From Sphingomonas sp. CBMAI 2297 (lineage in GTDB: Bacteria > Pseudomonadota > Alphaproteobacteria > Sphingomonadales > Sphingomonadaceae): 64,000 nt of DNA. The notes beneath the pieces were generated by a model. The model ran no database searches and had not been told where the DNA came from. It saw nothing but the letters and a program-made list of their open reading frames with translations. Positions within the stretch are counted from its first letter, which is position 1, and the number at the start of each line of letters is the position of its first letter. The DNA lies in assembly GCF_029870595.1 (NCBI RefSeq), contig NZ_JAPDIR010000020.1:34388-98387 (forward strand), read 5' to 3'. Shown here piece by piece: positions 53,942-62,533 of the stretch. The position numbers and the translations under genes are program-made.

Positions 53942-54661
53942 TCAGCGCCGGCCGCCCCGCCAGATCTTCAGCGCGCTGCCATCCGCCGCGCCGCCGGTAC
54001 CGGGCCGGCACGCTTCGTAGCGCATTCCCTTGTCCAGGCAGAGCCAGAGCTCGTCGAGCCACCCCTCGCGCGTCACCGTCACGCGGATCGCGCTGGCGGG
54101 AATGCCGCGATTGGCTTCGGCGAACCGCGCCTTGAACCGGCCGACGGTGAGCTCCCCGCGCGACAATTGGTCCATGTCCGGATAGCGGACCGCGTCGTAG
54201 AGCCGCTTCGCCGTGCCGAAATAGGCGGCCGGCGACATCGATGTGCAGGTGCCGTGCTTGGCCCATTCGTGCTGGATCAGCTGGGCCGAAGGCGTGGCGC
54301 AGAGCATCGACTTGATCTGCGCGGGCGGCAGGATGCGCGTGTCGGCGCAATATTGCGGCCAGCTCCGCGTCTCCCCATCCGGCCACAGGCCGTGCAGGGT
54401 GAAGCCGAAGCGGGTGCCCTGGCGGCACTGGAAGCGATTCTCCGGTTCGTCGCCATGGGCACGGCAGAAGCCCGGGCTCCAGGTGAGCGCCAGCGTGTAG
54501 GAGCCGATCGGCATGATCCGCCGCGGCTCCTTCGCGCCGGGCAGGTCGGGGCGCGGCCGCTCGACCTTGCCGGGCACGCGGCACATCAGCGCCTGGGCCG
54601 AGGCGATGCCGGGCAGCAGCGCAAGGCCCGCGCCGGCGAGACCGAGTATCAGCTTGCGCAT
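53942..54661 (-). CDS. Secreted ribonuclease T2
   Basis: The 239-residue exported endoribonuclease has a signal peptide (1-23, ending ASAQA) and both catalytic CAS motifs. CAS I is FTLHGLWPD (87-95) with His90. CAS II is HEWAKHGTC (131-139) with His131, Glu132 and His136. Cys residues in the catalytic region fit the usual disulphides. It would degrade RNA in the periplasm or medium. Of three closely spaced in-frame ATGs, 54661 is chosen because GAGGAG stands 7 nt upstream. It follows nadC by 11 bp on the same strand. Confidence 0.93.
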   Translation of the reverse strand: MRKLILGLAGAGLALLPGIASAQALMCRVPGKVERPRPDLPGAKEPRRIMPIGSYTLALTWSPGFCRAHGDEPENRFQCRQGTRFGFTLHGLWPDGETRSWPQYCADTRILPPAQIKSMLCATPSAQLIQHEWAKHGTCTSMSPAAYFGTAKRLYDAVRYPDMDQLSRGELTVGRFKARFAEANRGIPASAIRVTVTREGWLDELWLCLDKGMRYEACRPGTGGAADGSALKIWRGGRR

Positions 54662-54672
54662 CTCCATGCTCC

Positions 54673-55524
54673 TCATCCCTGCGCGAAATCCAGGCCGATA
54701 TCGGCGGCGGGCGCCGACTGGGTGAGCCTGCCGACACTGACATAGGTCACGCCGCTCGCGGCGATCGCCCGGATCGTGTCGAGCCGCACGCCGCCCGAGG
54801 CTTCGGTCGGCACCCGGCCCGCGACCAGCGAGACCGCCTCGCGCAGCGTCTCCGGCCCCATATTGTCGAGCAGCAGATGCGTCGCGCCCGCGGCGAGCGC
54901 CGGCTCGATCTGGTCGATCCGGTCGACCTCGACGATGATGCGCGCGATCCCCGCGGCGACGGCACGCCGCGCCGCCTCGGCCACCGATCCGGCAACGGCG
55001 ACGTGATTGTCCTTGATCATCGCGGCGTCCCACAGGCCCATGCGATGGTTGGTGGCGCCCCCCATGCGGGTCGCATATTTCTCCAGCCTGCGCAGGCCGG
55101 GCAGCGTCTTGCGCGTGTCGAGCAGCGTGGCGCCCGTCCCGGCAATCGCATCGACATAGCTTCGCGTCATGGTCGCGATGCCGGACAGATGCTGCACGGT
55201 GTTGAGAGCCGAACGCTCGGCGGTGAGCAGCGCCCGCGCGCGCCCGCGCAGCCGCATCAGATCGGTGCCCGGCGCCACGGGATCGCCATCCTCGACCAGC
55301 CGCTCGATCTCGACCGCGGGATCGAGCGCGCGGAAAAACGCCTCGGCAATGGGCAGGCCGGCAACGGTGATCGCGTCGCGGCTGTCCATCACCCCGGCGA
55401 ACACCGCCTCGGCCGGGATCACCGCGGCGGACGTGATGTCGCCCGTATCGCCCAGATCCTCCGCGAGCGTGGCGGCGACAAAGGCATCGAGATCGAATCC
55501 CGGCAGCGCGAAGACGTGTGGCAT
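54673..55524 (-). CDS. nadC: Nicotinate-nucleotide pyrophosphorylase (carboxylating)
   Basis: The 283-residue enzyme converts quinolinate and PRPP to nicotinate mononucleotide in de novo NAD synthesis. Diagnostic segments are EDLGDTGDITSAAVIP, TAERSALNTVQHLSGIAT, TRKTLPGLRRLEKYATRMGG, NHRMGLWDAAMIKDNH and LLLDNMGPE, covering the Arg/Lys quinolinate site and the TIM-barrel loops. It is full length. It heads an operon with RNase T2, while nadA lies 1.3 kb away on the same strand. Confidence 0.96.
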   Translation of the reverse strand: MPHVFALPGFDLDAFVAATLAEDLGDTGDITSAAVIPAEAVFAGVMDSRDAITVAGLPIAEAFFRALDPAVEIERLVEDGDPVAPGTDLMRLRGRARALLTAERSALNTVQHLSGIATMTRSYVDAIAGTGATLLDTRKTLPGLRRLEKYATRMGGATNHRMGLWDAAMIKDNHVAVAGSVAEAARRAVAAGIARIIVEVDRIDQIEPALAAGATHLLLDNMGPETLREAVSLVAGRVPTEASGGVRLDTIRAIAASGVTYVSVGRLTQSAPAADIGLDFAQG

Positions 55525-55631
55525 GGCGCGCTTGTGGCACAGTCGGCGCGGACGGCAAGGGGGTGCGGAACCGCGCGGGATCGGTTCGAACCCGAATTGA
55601 CCGGGATGCGGCAGGCATACAGGCTGGCGCC

Positions 55632-56624
55632 ATGGCCGATATCGAACCCGCCGCGATGCCCGAAGTCCGCCGGCTGCACGGCTATTGGGAACGCCGCGTC
55701 ACGCATCGCCCCTCCCCGCCCGAGGAATGGATGGCGGACAAGCTGCTGCTCGATACCCTGGGACTGGGCCTGGAGCAGACATTGCAGTTCCTGGGCCGCG
55801 AGCGGCCCGATTTCGAAGCCTTTCGGCGCTGGATCGTGGCGACGGCCGGCCCGCCCGACCCGGTGACGCTCGCCCGCTATCATGCCGCGATCGCGGGCGC
55901 CCCGCCCCCGCCGCAAGTCGCCGCCCGGCTCGCGCGGATCGACGCGATGCCGGCGGTGCTCGACGCCACCGACCTCGCCCATTGGGATGCGCGAGGCTAT
56001 GTGATCCTGCGCGGCGCGATCACGCCCCGGCAAGTCGATGCCGCCGCCGCGCTGCTCTGGGAAGCGGCCGGGGCCGATCCGGCGGATCCGGCGAGCTGGC
56101 ACAATCCCCGCACCAACGGGCTGATGGTCCAGCGCTTCCAGCACCCCGCATTGGAGGCGGCACGGCGCGCCCCGCGCGTGCACAAGGCCTTCGCCCAGCT
56201 CTGGGGCACGAGCGACCTGTGGCCGCGCATCGACCGGATGAGCTTCAACGCGCCGCTGCGCGCGCCGCAAAGCTTCGCCGCGCCGCGGCTGCACTGGGAC
56301 GTCAGCCTCGTCCCGCCGATCGCGTTCGCGACCCAGGGCATCCTCTATCTCTCCGACACCGCCGCCGACCAGGGCGCGTTCGAGCTGATCCCCGGATTCC
56401 ACCACCGCCTGGCCGAATGGCTGGCGGCGCTGGGCGACGCCGATCCGCGCACGGTGGATCTGAGCGACCAGGCGGTGCGCATCCCCGCGCGCGCCGGCGA
56501 CCTGATCATCTGGCGGCACGACCTGCCGCACGGCGCCAGCCCGAACACCGCGGCCCGGCCGCGGCTCGCGCAATATGTGAACTATTATTCGGCAGAGATG
56601 GGCATCCAGCCGGCATGGCGGTGA
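55632..56624 (+). CDS. Phytanoyl-CoA dioxygenase (PhyH)-family protein
   Basis: The 330-residue cytoplasmic protein belongs to the non-haem Fe(II)/2-oxoglutarate oxygenases of the PhyH type. The iron triad fits HWD in PRLHWDVSLVPP and the distal His in RHDLPHGASPN, with Arg in ARPRLAQYVNYY for 2-oxoglutarate. DARGYVILRGAITPRQVDAAAALL is the typical N-terminal strand-helix. It probably hydroxylates a small substrate; which one is not visible. ATG 55632 is chosen because the frame upstream of it gives atypical sequence. It is divergent from nadC. Confidence 0.85.
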   Translation: MADIEPAAMPEVRRLHGYWERRVTHRPSPPEEWMADKLLLDTLGLGLEQTLQFLGRERPDFEAFRRWIVATAGPPDPVTLARYHAAIAGAPPPPQVAARLARIDAMPAVLDATDLAHWDARGYVILRGAITPRQVDAAAALLWEAAGADPADPASWHNPRTNGLMVQRFQHPALEAARRAPRVHKAFAQLWGTSDLWPRIDRMSFNAPLRAPQSFAAPRLHWDVSLVPPIAFATQGILYLSDTAADQGAFELIPGFHHRLAEWLAALGDADPRTVDLSDQAVRIPARAGDLIIWRHDLPHGASPNTAARPRLAQYVNYYSAEMGIQPAWR

Positions 56625-56705
56625 ATGTCAGCTCCCAGCCGTCACCCCGCCTTGTGCTCGGGTCTACCAGGTTGAGAACCCCAACAAGCCGTTGAAACTA
56701 CGTCT

Positions 56706-56840
56706 GTCATCCCCGCGCAGGCGGGGATCCAGGGTAGCACGGGATAGTCGAAGCAATCACGCCTGTGCTTGCCGGAAACGACAACGCGAGCCCCGCGCGC
56801 CTTGCCCTTGGCCCTGGATCCCCGCCTGCGCGGGGATGAC
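56706..56840. repeat. Pair of perfect 29-bp inverted repeats in a gene-free gap
   Basis: GTCATCCCCGCGCAGGCGGG... (56706-56734) is repeated exactly in inverted orientation at 56812-56840, ...CGCGGGGATGAC, with a 77-bp spacer. Each arm also folds on itself (CCCCGC/GCGGGG). A partial copy lies just upstream near 56640-56660. The element ends 34 bp before the nadA stop. Confidence 0.7.
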
Positions 56841-56873
56841 GAAAGAAATCGGAGCCTGGATCGGGTTTTGACC

Positions 56874-57893
56874 CTAACCCCGCTTCGCCGCATCGCCGCC
56901 GATCGCGCCCAGGTCGCCCTGGCCCACCGTGCCCGCCGCCATTTCCAGCATCCGGTCGAGGCTCTTCTTGGCCTGGAGGCGCAGGCCCTCCTCGATCTCG
57001 ATGCGCGGCGTGAGGTCGCGCAGCGCGAGGTAGAGCTTCTCCATCGTGTTGAGCGCCATATAGGGGCAGATATTGCAGTTGCAGTTGCCGTCCGCGCCGG
57101 GCGCGCCGATGAAGGTCTTGCCCGGCATCGCCTTCTGCATCTGGTGGATGATGTGCGGCTCGGTGGCGACGATCAGCGTATCGCCCGGCACGGTCTGCGA
57201 GAATTCCAGGATGCCGCGGGTCGAGCCGACATAATCGGCGTGATCGAGCACGTGCGGCGGGCATTCGGGATGCGCCGCCACCGGCGCGCCGGGATGCTGG
57301 GCCTTGAGCTTGAGCAGCTCGGTCTCGCTGAACGCCTCGTGCACGATGCAGACGCCCGGCCAGAGCAGCAGGTCGCGGCCCACCTTGCGCTTGAGATAGC
57401 CGCCCAGGTTGCGGTCCGGCCCGAAGATGATCTTCTGGCTCTCCGGGATCTGGGCGAGGATCTTCTCGGCCGAGCTCGAAGTGACGATGATGTCGCTGAG
57501 CGCCTTAACCTCGGTCGAGCAGTTGATATAGGTCAGCGCGATATGGTCCGGATGCGCCGCGCGGAAGGCCGCGAACTGATCGGGCGGGCAGCTGTCCTCC
57601 AGGCTGCACCCGGCGTTCATGTCGGGCAGCACCACGATCTTGTCCGGCGAGAGGATCTTGGCGGTCTCGGCCATGAAGCGCACGCCGCAAAAGGCGATCA
57701 CTTCCGCATCGGTCTCGGCGGCCTTGCGGCTGAGGTCCAGGCTGTCGCCGACGAAATCCGCCAGATCCTGCAGCTCGGGCTTCTGATAATAATGGGCGAG
57801 GATGACGGCGTTGCGCTCCTTGCGCAGCCGGTCGATCTCCGCACGAAGATCGAGTCCCGACAGGCTTCCGCCGATACCATTGCGCGCGTCCAT
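56874..57893 (-). CDS. nadA: Quinolinate synthase
   Basis: The 339-residue enzyme condenses iminoaspartate and dihydroxyacetone phosphate to quinolinate, using a 4Fe-4S cluster. ILAHYYQKPELQDLADFVGDSL, MNAGCSLEDSCPPDQF, CIVHEAFSE, TRGILEF and NCNCNICPYMALNTMEKLY carry the cluster and substrate ligands; the conserved Cys residues are present. The length matches the family. The start at 57893 is supported by the family N-terminus. A small membrane protein lies 60 bp upstream on the same strand. Confidence 0.96.
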   Translation of the reverse strand: MDARNGIGGSLSGLDLRAEIDRLRKERNAVILAHYYQKPELQDLADFVGDSLDLSRKAAETDAEVIAFCGVRFMAETAKILSPDKIVVLPDMNAGCSLEDSCPPDQFAAFRAAHPDHIALTYINCSTEVKALSDIIVTSSSAEKILAQIPESQKIIFGPDRNLGGYLKRKVGRDLLLWPGVCIVHEAFSETELLKLKAQHPGAPVAAHPECPPHVLDHADYVGSTRGILEFSQTVPGDTLIVATEPHIIHQMQKAMPGKTFIGAPGADGNCNCNICPYMALNTMEKLYLALRDLTPRIEIEEGLRLQAKKSLDRMLEMAAGTVGQGDLGAIGGDAAKRG

Positions 57894-57953
57894 GCCTCAC
57901 ACTCCCTTGCCCGCGCCGCACATGGCCCGGCGCGCGCACGGGTTCAAGGCCGA

Positions 57954-58712
57954 TCAGGGAAAGTGCGCGGCAAAGGCACGGTCGGCCCCCGGCGTGCCCG
58001 CCACCACGGCGCGCGCCACGGATTCGCCGATCGGCGAGAAGGCGATCGCCTCGCCCACCGCGAAGGTGCCGATCATCGCGCCCAGGCCCCAGAGCCAGGC
58101 CGCATGCACCCGGCCGGTGCGCCGCCAGTCCACGGCCATGCCGATCAGCGGGAAGATCGCCGGGGCGAGCAGGGCCGCGACCAGCCACGACCAGGGGATC
58201 ATGAAGGGCACCGGCAGGATCCGCCCGAAGCCCGGCCCGGTGATCGTCGCCATCGAGCAGAGCATCAGCCGGCGATGCCAGTCCGAGCGACCGCGCATCG
58301 AGAACCCGGCAAGGGCCAGCCCGGCGAAGCAGAGCAGGCCGGCGGGGTTGCCGAACAGGAACTCGGGCAAGGCGAAGAAGGGCGGCCCCCCATGGTCGCG
58401 CACCGCGTAGAGCGTCATCGCCAGCCCCATCGCCACCATCGCCGGCACCCAGGCCAGGGCGATCCAGCCGAGCCTGCGATGGATCGCTGCGTTCCCGGTG
58501 GCGATCAGCAGGTTCTGCGCCAGATAGATCAGGATCCAGCCCATGAAGACAAAGGCATGGACATGATAGATCAGTGGCAGCCCGAAGCTCGACCGGCCCA
58601 GGGCCAGGTTGAGCGAGAAGCCGGCGAGGATCACCGCGATCATCGCCAGCGACAGGATCAGGAAGAAGCGATCGCGCTGGACGCGCGGCATTGGTTCGGC
58701 GAGCGTCGCCAT
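57954..58712 (-). CDS. Polytopic inner-membrane protein of unknown function
   Basis: The 252-residue protein has about seven predicted membrane helices (for example FFLILSLAMIAVILAGFSLNL, VFMGWILIYLAQNLLIATG, ALAWVPAMVAMGLAMTLY, FLFGNPAGLLCFAGLALAGF). His residues in IYHVHAFVF and IHRRLGW could be heme- or metal-binding, as in DUF2306-like proteins, but the family is not certain. The start at 58712 is chosen for GGGGGA 6 nt upstream. It may be cotranscribed with nadA, 60 bp downstream. Confidence 0.7.
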   Translation of the reverse strand: MATLAEPMPRVQRDRFFLILSLAMIAVILAGFSLNLALGRSSFGLPLIYHVHAFVFMGWILIYLAQNLLIATGNAAIHRRLGWIALAWVPAMVAMGLAMTLYAVRDHGGPPFFALPEFLFGNPAGLLCFAGLALAGFSMRGRSDWHRRLMLCSMATITGPGFGRILPVPFMIPWSWLVAALLAPAIFPLIGMAVDWRRTGRVHAAWLWGLGAMIGTFAVGEAIAFSPIGESVARAVVAGTPGADRAFAAHFP

Positions 58713-58787
58713 GTTCAGTCCCCCAACTGAAATATGCAATGACGTGAAGGTAGCGTATTTGCGCCGGCCGCTCAACCGGGCGGCCGC

Positions 58788-59510
58788 TCACCATTTGTTG
58801 GCGATGACATCCTCGGGCCTGCGCGATTCGTCCCAGCGCTCGGCCGGGCGATTCGCCTCGTCGGGGAAGATCACCTGGACATCGGCGGCGATGCCCGTCG
58901 CCCGGAGCGGCATGGTGAAGCTGCGCTCCACCGCGCGCCGGGTCGCGTCGCGGGCCATGCGCATATAGGGGCCCGACTGGGCCTGGCGCAGCAGCTCCTG
59001 CTGGCCGGCCTTGCGATTGGCATCGTCGAGCTTGCCGCCGACATCGGTGACCGAGAGCAGGATGCCGCCATTGTCATATTGGCGAACCTGGTCGAGATCG
59101 ACGTCCGGGCCCATCGCCTCGACGGCCGGCAGCCGGACGGTGAGCAGCTTGTTCTGCGCGTCCCAGGTCACATCCTCCTGGCGCAGCTTCGACAGATCGA
59201 CTTCGTAGCGGACGCTGCCCGGCATGATCATCGTCTTCTGCGCGGTGAGGCCGAGCTGGCTCTGCTTCGACGTGACCACCGCGACGAATTTGGCCGCGAA
59301 GGCCGACAGGCGGTTCTGCTCGCGCAGCCCCTGCAGGCTGGCCTGGGCCACCGTCTCGGGCGTCGGGCCCTGGAACTGCCGCTTGATCGTATCGCCCAGG
59401 AACCAGAAGCCGGCGCCCATCGTCAGGACCACCGCCAGCACGATCACGAGAGTGACACCGAACAGCTTGAGGCAGCCCCCGCCGCCCTGCTTCACGCTGT
59501 CGTCTTCCAA
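58788..59510 (-). CDS. DUF4230 domain protein
   Basis: The 240-residue protein has an N-terminal membrane anchor (LFGVTLVIVLAVVLTMGAGFWFLG, about 16-40) and a periplasmic-facing DUF4230 domain (about 60-235: KFVAVVTSKQSQ, MPGSVRYEVDLSKLRQEDVTW, LTVRLPAVEAMGPDVD). The function is unknown. Its start overlaps the end of the metallo-beta-lactamase-fold gene by 19 nt on the same strand, so the two are coupled. Confidence 0.85.
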   Translation of the reverse strand: MEDDSVKQGGGGCLKLFGVTLVIVLAVVLTMGAGFWFLGDTIKRQFQGPTPETVAQASLQGLREQNRLSAFAAKFVAVVTSKQSQLGLTAQKTMIMPGSVRYEVDLSKLRQEDVTWDAQNKLLTVRLPAVEAMGPDVDLDQVRQYDNGGILLSVTDVGGKLDDANRKAGQQELLRQAQSGPYMRMARDATRRAVERSFTMPLRATGIAADVQVIFPDEANRPAERWDESRRPEDVIANKW

Positions 59511-60361
59511 ACGCCGTCCTCCTCGATGACGAGCCCACGGCCGCGCAGGTCGATCAGATGCGCGAGCACCGATCGCCCGGCCGCCCCGCTCAGCCTGGGA
59601 TCGAGCCCAGCATACATACGCTCGACCATGGCGGGAACCGCGCCGACATCGGCCCTGAGCAGCCGCAATATCTGCCCCTCGCGCTGCTTGCGATGCCCGA
59701 TCAGCCCGCGCACGAAGCGGTGGGGCTTCTCGATCGGCTCGCCATGCGCGGGGAAATAGATGCGGTCGTCCTCGCGCGCCATCAGCTTGTCGAGGCTGGC
59801 CATATAGGCGGCCATGTCACCGTCCGGCGGCGCGACCACGGTGGTCGACCAGCCCATGACGTGGTCGCCGCAGAACAGCCCGCCGCTCTCCGGCAAGGCG
59901 AAGCAGAGATGATTCGAAGTGTGGCCCGGCGTGGCGACCGCGACGAGCGTCCAGTCCGGGCCCGAGACCGATTCGCCGTCCGCCAGCACGCGATCGGGCG
60001 CATAGCCGGTATCGAACGCGGCGTCGGCGCGCGGGCCGGCATCCTCGAGCGTGAGCGGGGCGCAGCCGATGATCGGCGCGCCCGTCGCCGCCCTGAGCGG
60101 CGCGGCGGCGGGGCTGTGGTCGCGGTGCGTGTGGGTGCAGAGGATCGCCGCCACCCTGCGCCCGCCGATCGCGGCGAGCAGCGCGGCGAGGTGGCGGGGA
60201 TCGTCCGGCCCGGGATCGATCACGGCGAGCACGGAAGTGCCGACCAGATAGGTCTGGGTCCCGGTATAGGTGAACGGCGAGGGATTGGGCGCCAGCACCC
60301 GCGTGACCAGCGGATCGAGCGCCATGGCCAGGCCGGTCGGGGCATCCGCGATGATGTCCAT
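59492..60361 (-). CDS. Metallo-beta-lactamase-fold hydrolase (LACTB2-like)
   Basis: The 289-residue protein has the MBL zinc motif HTHRDH (His77, His79, Asp81, His82), then TPGHTSNH (His146) and CGDH (Asp165), with a further His in FPAHGEP. This pattern and the C-terminal helical domain (HRKQREGQILRLL, AHLIDLRGRGLV) fit the LACTB2/RNase-Z-like branch, which hydrolyses RNA or thioesters; the substrate is undetermined. ATG 60361 is chosen because the family N-terminus begins there; its ribosome-binding site is close and weak. It is the first gene of a pair with DUF4230. Confidence 0.88.
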   Translation of the reverse strand: MDIIADAPTGLAMALDPLVTRVLAPNPSPFTYTGTQTYLVGTSVLAVIDPGPDDPRHLAALLAAIGGRRVAAILCTHTHRDHSPAAAPLRAATGAPIIGCAPLTLEDAGPRADAAFDTGYAPDRVLADGESVSGPDWTLVAVATPGHTSNHLCFALPESGGLFCGDHVMGWSTTVVAPPDGDMAAYMASLDKLMAREDDRIYFPAHGEPIEKPHRFVRGLIGHRKQREGQILRLLRADVGAVPAMVERMYAGLDPRLSGAAGRSVLAHLIDLRGRGLVIEEDGVWKTTA

Positions 60362-60418
60362 GCCCCCGAAATGGCCTTTGCCGCGCCGCGGCGCAAGGCC
60401 GGCCCGCAAAACGGAAAC

Positions 60419-60490
60419 GGGGCCGGCCGCGAAGGAGATCGGCCGGCCCCGTCGAAAGGCGTTCGTGAAAGGGGCTTTTTGACGAACGCC
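60419..60490 (-). terminator. Two tandem hairpins ending the BlaI-M56 transcript
   Basis: On the minus strand, GGCGTTCGT / ACGAACGCC (arms 60482-60490 and 60458-60466) is followed by TTT. A second stem, GGGGCCGGCC / GGCCGGCCCC (60441-60450 and 60419-60428), follows with GTTTCCGTTTT after it. They begin 14 bp after the M56 stop. Confidence 0.65.
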
Positions 60491-60503
60491 CTTCCCCTCC
60501 ATG

Positions 60504-62111
60504 TCACTTGTCGTCGGCGGCGCTCTTCTCGACTTCGGCGATCGCGTCGTCGATGCCCTTCAGCGCCTTGGCACGCTGCTCGGCGCTGAGATCCTGCTGG
60601 CTCTCGATCGAGCGCCGGGCCATGCGCAGGCCCATCATCGCGCTGCGCATGCCCACCCGCTTGGCGTCGATCGCCGCCCGCTCGGCATTGATCGTGATCC
60701 TCTCGATCCGGTTGGAACAGACGATCATCACCTTCTTGCCATCCCGCTCGAACTTCTCGACGACCGGCTTGCCGTCCGCCGTGTCGGAACATTTGCCGTT
60801 CCGGACCTCGGGCACGCTGGCGCGGAGCGCATCGAGATCGGGCAGCTTCGTCTCGGACGAACTGCCGTCGGCGTGCACCATCACGATCTTGGTGAGGCGC
60901 TTGCCGTCCTTCTTGTCCTTGCCTTCGCCATCGTCGTTGTAGCTGTAGCTATAGCTGTAGCGCTTGGCCTTGACCGGCGCCTCCGGCGCCTCCGGCGCGG
61001 CGGCCGGCGCCGCGGGCTCGGCGACCGACGGCGGGGCCGGCGGCGGCGGCACGTCCTGGTCCAGCTTGACGCCGGTGACGGTCTCCACCTTCGCCTTGAT
61101 CCGCTCGGCGGCCTGCGTCCCCGAGGCAGTGAGGCCGAGCGCGGCGAGGCCGAGCGCTCCGGTGCCGATCAGCCCGGCGGCGAGGCGGGTGGGGGTGTTC
61201 TTGTGGGTCTTCGAAAGCATGCGGAGCCTCCCTTTGACTTCGTTGATCGTGTGCAAGTGACATGCCGCCGAGACCGCACCCCCATGCGCGGACTTGACGA
61301 TCGCACGGCCATAGGCATGGCGCAGTGCCTGGGCGCGGCCGGCGAGCACCAGGGCGTCGCAGGCCATTTCCTGGTCGGCGCGGAAGGCGCGGAAGGCCCT
61401 CCAGGCGACCGGATTGAACCAGTGGATGGCGAGGACGAGCAGCGCGACCCAGTTCGCGATCAGGTCCCCCCGGACATGGTGGCCGAGCTCATGGGCCAGC
61501 GCGAGGGCGCGCTCCTGCTCGTCATAGCGCTCGGTGAAGTCGCACGGAAAGGCGACATATTTGCGCAGCACGCCGAAGGCGAGCGGCCCGTGCACCGCGT
61601 CCGTCTCGATCACGCGCACCTTGCCCTGCGCCACGGTGCGATCGACGCGGGCGGCCCTGAGCAGCCGGGCGCAGTGGCGGCGATGCGCGATCAGGTGCCA
61701 GGCGAGAAAGGCCAGCGCGCCGATCGCCCACAGGCCGAGGCCCAGGATCAGCAGGCTGGGGCCGTTCGCGCCATGCGTGGGCGCGACCAGCGCCGCGGTG
61801 GCGGGGTGGCTGCCGGTGCCGATCTCGATCATCGTCACCGCGCCCTTGTCGATCCCGGCGGGCAGCGCCTCCGGCTTGATCACGCCGGTGACGATCCCGG
61901 GCACGTCCGCCTCGCGGACGAAGGGCGCGATCAGGCTGGTGAGCTGCCAATCGCCCGGCAGCGGGGGCAGCAGCATGCGGATCACCGGGAGCGCCCAGAG
62001 CGCATAGGCCATTTGCGGCCCGAACGCGCGGCGGACGGGCGCCCGGATCGCGAGCACCAGCAGCATCAGCAGCGTGCTGGCGACAAAGGTCTCGATCAGC
62101 CAGCCGGTCAT
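60504..62111 (-). CDS. M56-family membrane metallopeptidase (BlaR1/MecR1-like antirepressor)
   Basis: The 535-residue protein has an N-terminal set of membrane helices and the zinc site HELGHH (His207, Glu208, His211) in ALALAHELGHHVRGDL, as in BlaR1-type sensors that cleave the BlaI repressor. The C-terminal periplasmic part (about 290-535) is not a penicillin-binding domain: it has a TM/linker, a Pro-rich segment (PPPPAPPSVAEPAAPA) and a helical region rich in Arg and Ala. So its signal is probably not a beta-lactam by that route. It overlaps the BlaI-type gene by 4 nt. Regulation of an unknown target through BlaI is inferred. Confidence 0.88.
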   Translation of the reverse strand: MTGWLIETFVASTLLMLLVLAIRAPVRRAFGPQMAYALWALPVIRMLLPPLPGDWQLTSLIAPFVREADVPGIVTGVIKPEALPAGIDKGAVTMIEIGTGSHPATAALVAPTHGANGPSLLILGLGLWAIGALAFLAWHLIAHRRHCARLLRAARVDRTVAQGKVRVIETDAVHGPLAFGVLRKYVAFPCDFTERYDEQERALALAHELGHHVRGDLIANWVALLVLAIHWFNPVAWRAFRAFRADQEMACDALVLAGRAQALRHAYGRAIVKSAHGGAVSAACHLHTINEVKGRLRMLSKTHKNTPTRLAAGLIGTGALGLAALGLTASGTQAAERIKAKVETVTGVKLDQDVPPPPAPPSVAEPAAPAAAPEAPEAPVKAKRYSYSYSYNDDGEGKDKKDGKRLTKIVMVHADGSSSETKLPDLDALRASVPEVRNGKCSDTADGKPVVEKFERDGKKVMIVCSNRIERITINAERAAIDAKRVGMRSAMMGLRMARRSIESQQDLSAEQRAKALKGIDDAIAEVEKSAADDK

Positions 62112-62476
62112 TGCTTGAGCTCCTTCAGCAGTGCCTCGATCTCGGCGATGTCCTGTTCGGTGAGTTCGTCGCGCTCGGCGAGATGCGCGACCAGCGGCGT
62201 CAGCCTGCCGCCGAAGAGGCGGTCCATCAGCTTACGCGATTCCCCGGCGACATAGTCGCCGCGCACGACCAGCGGACGATAGAGGTAGCGCCGCCCCTCT
62301 TCCTGGTGCGCGATGATGTTCTTGGCGAGCAGGCGCCCGAGCAGGGTCTTGACCGTGTTGGCGCTCCAGCCGCGCTCGGCCGGCACGCGCTCGGCCACTT
62401 CCTGGGCCGTGAGCGGCGACTCTTCCCACAGCACTTCCATCACGGCGTGCTCGGCGTCGCTGATCCGTTCGGTCAT
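62108..62476 (-). CDS. BlaI/MecI/CopY-family winged-helix repressor
   Basis: The 122-residue repressor has the family start MTERISDAEHAVMEVLWEES, a winged helix (AERGWSANTVKTLLGRLLAKN, YLYRPLV) and a helical dimerisation tail (AERDELTEQDIAEIEALLKE). It should be inactivated by proteolysis by the M56 protein with which its stop overlaps. GAGGGA precedes the ATG. A dyad with TAC-type half-sites sits directly upstream and overlaps the likely promoter, consistent with autoregulation. Confidence 0.92.
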   Translation of the reverse strand: MTERISDAEHAVMEVLWEESPLTAQEVAERVPAERGWSANTVKTLLGRLLAKNIIAHQEEGRRYLYRPLVVRGDYVAGESRKLMDRLFGGRLTPLVAHLAERDELTEQDIAEIEALLKELKQ

Positions 62477-62493
62477 CGTTCCCTCTTTGAAAT

Positions 62494-62533
62494 GACTACG
62501 TGTGTAATCGCTTCGATTACGTCTGTAGTCAAT
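62494..62533 (-). promoter_or_regulatory. BlaI-type operator overlapping a sigma-70-like promoter
   Basis: GACTACGTGTGTAATCG and CGATTACGTCTGTAGTC form a dyad (62494-62510 and 62514-62530; 13 of 17 positions pair), each arm carrying TAC-GTS-TGTA, a BlaI-like half-site. On the minus strand TTGACT and GATTAC are 17 bp apart inside the same stretch, so repressor binding would block the promoter of the blaI-M56 operon. Confidence 0.65.
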
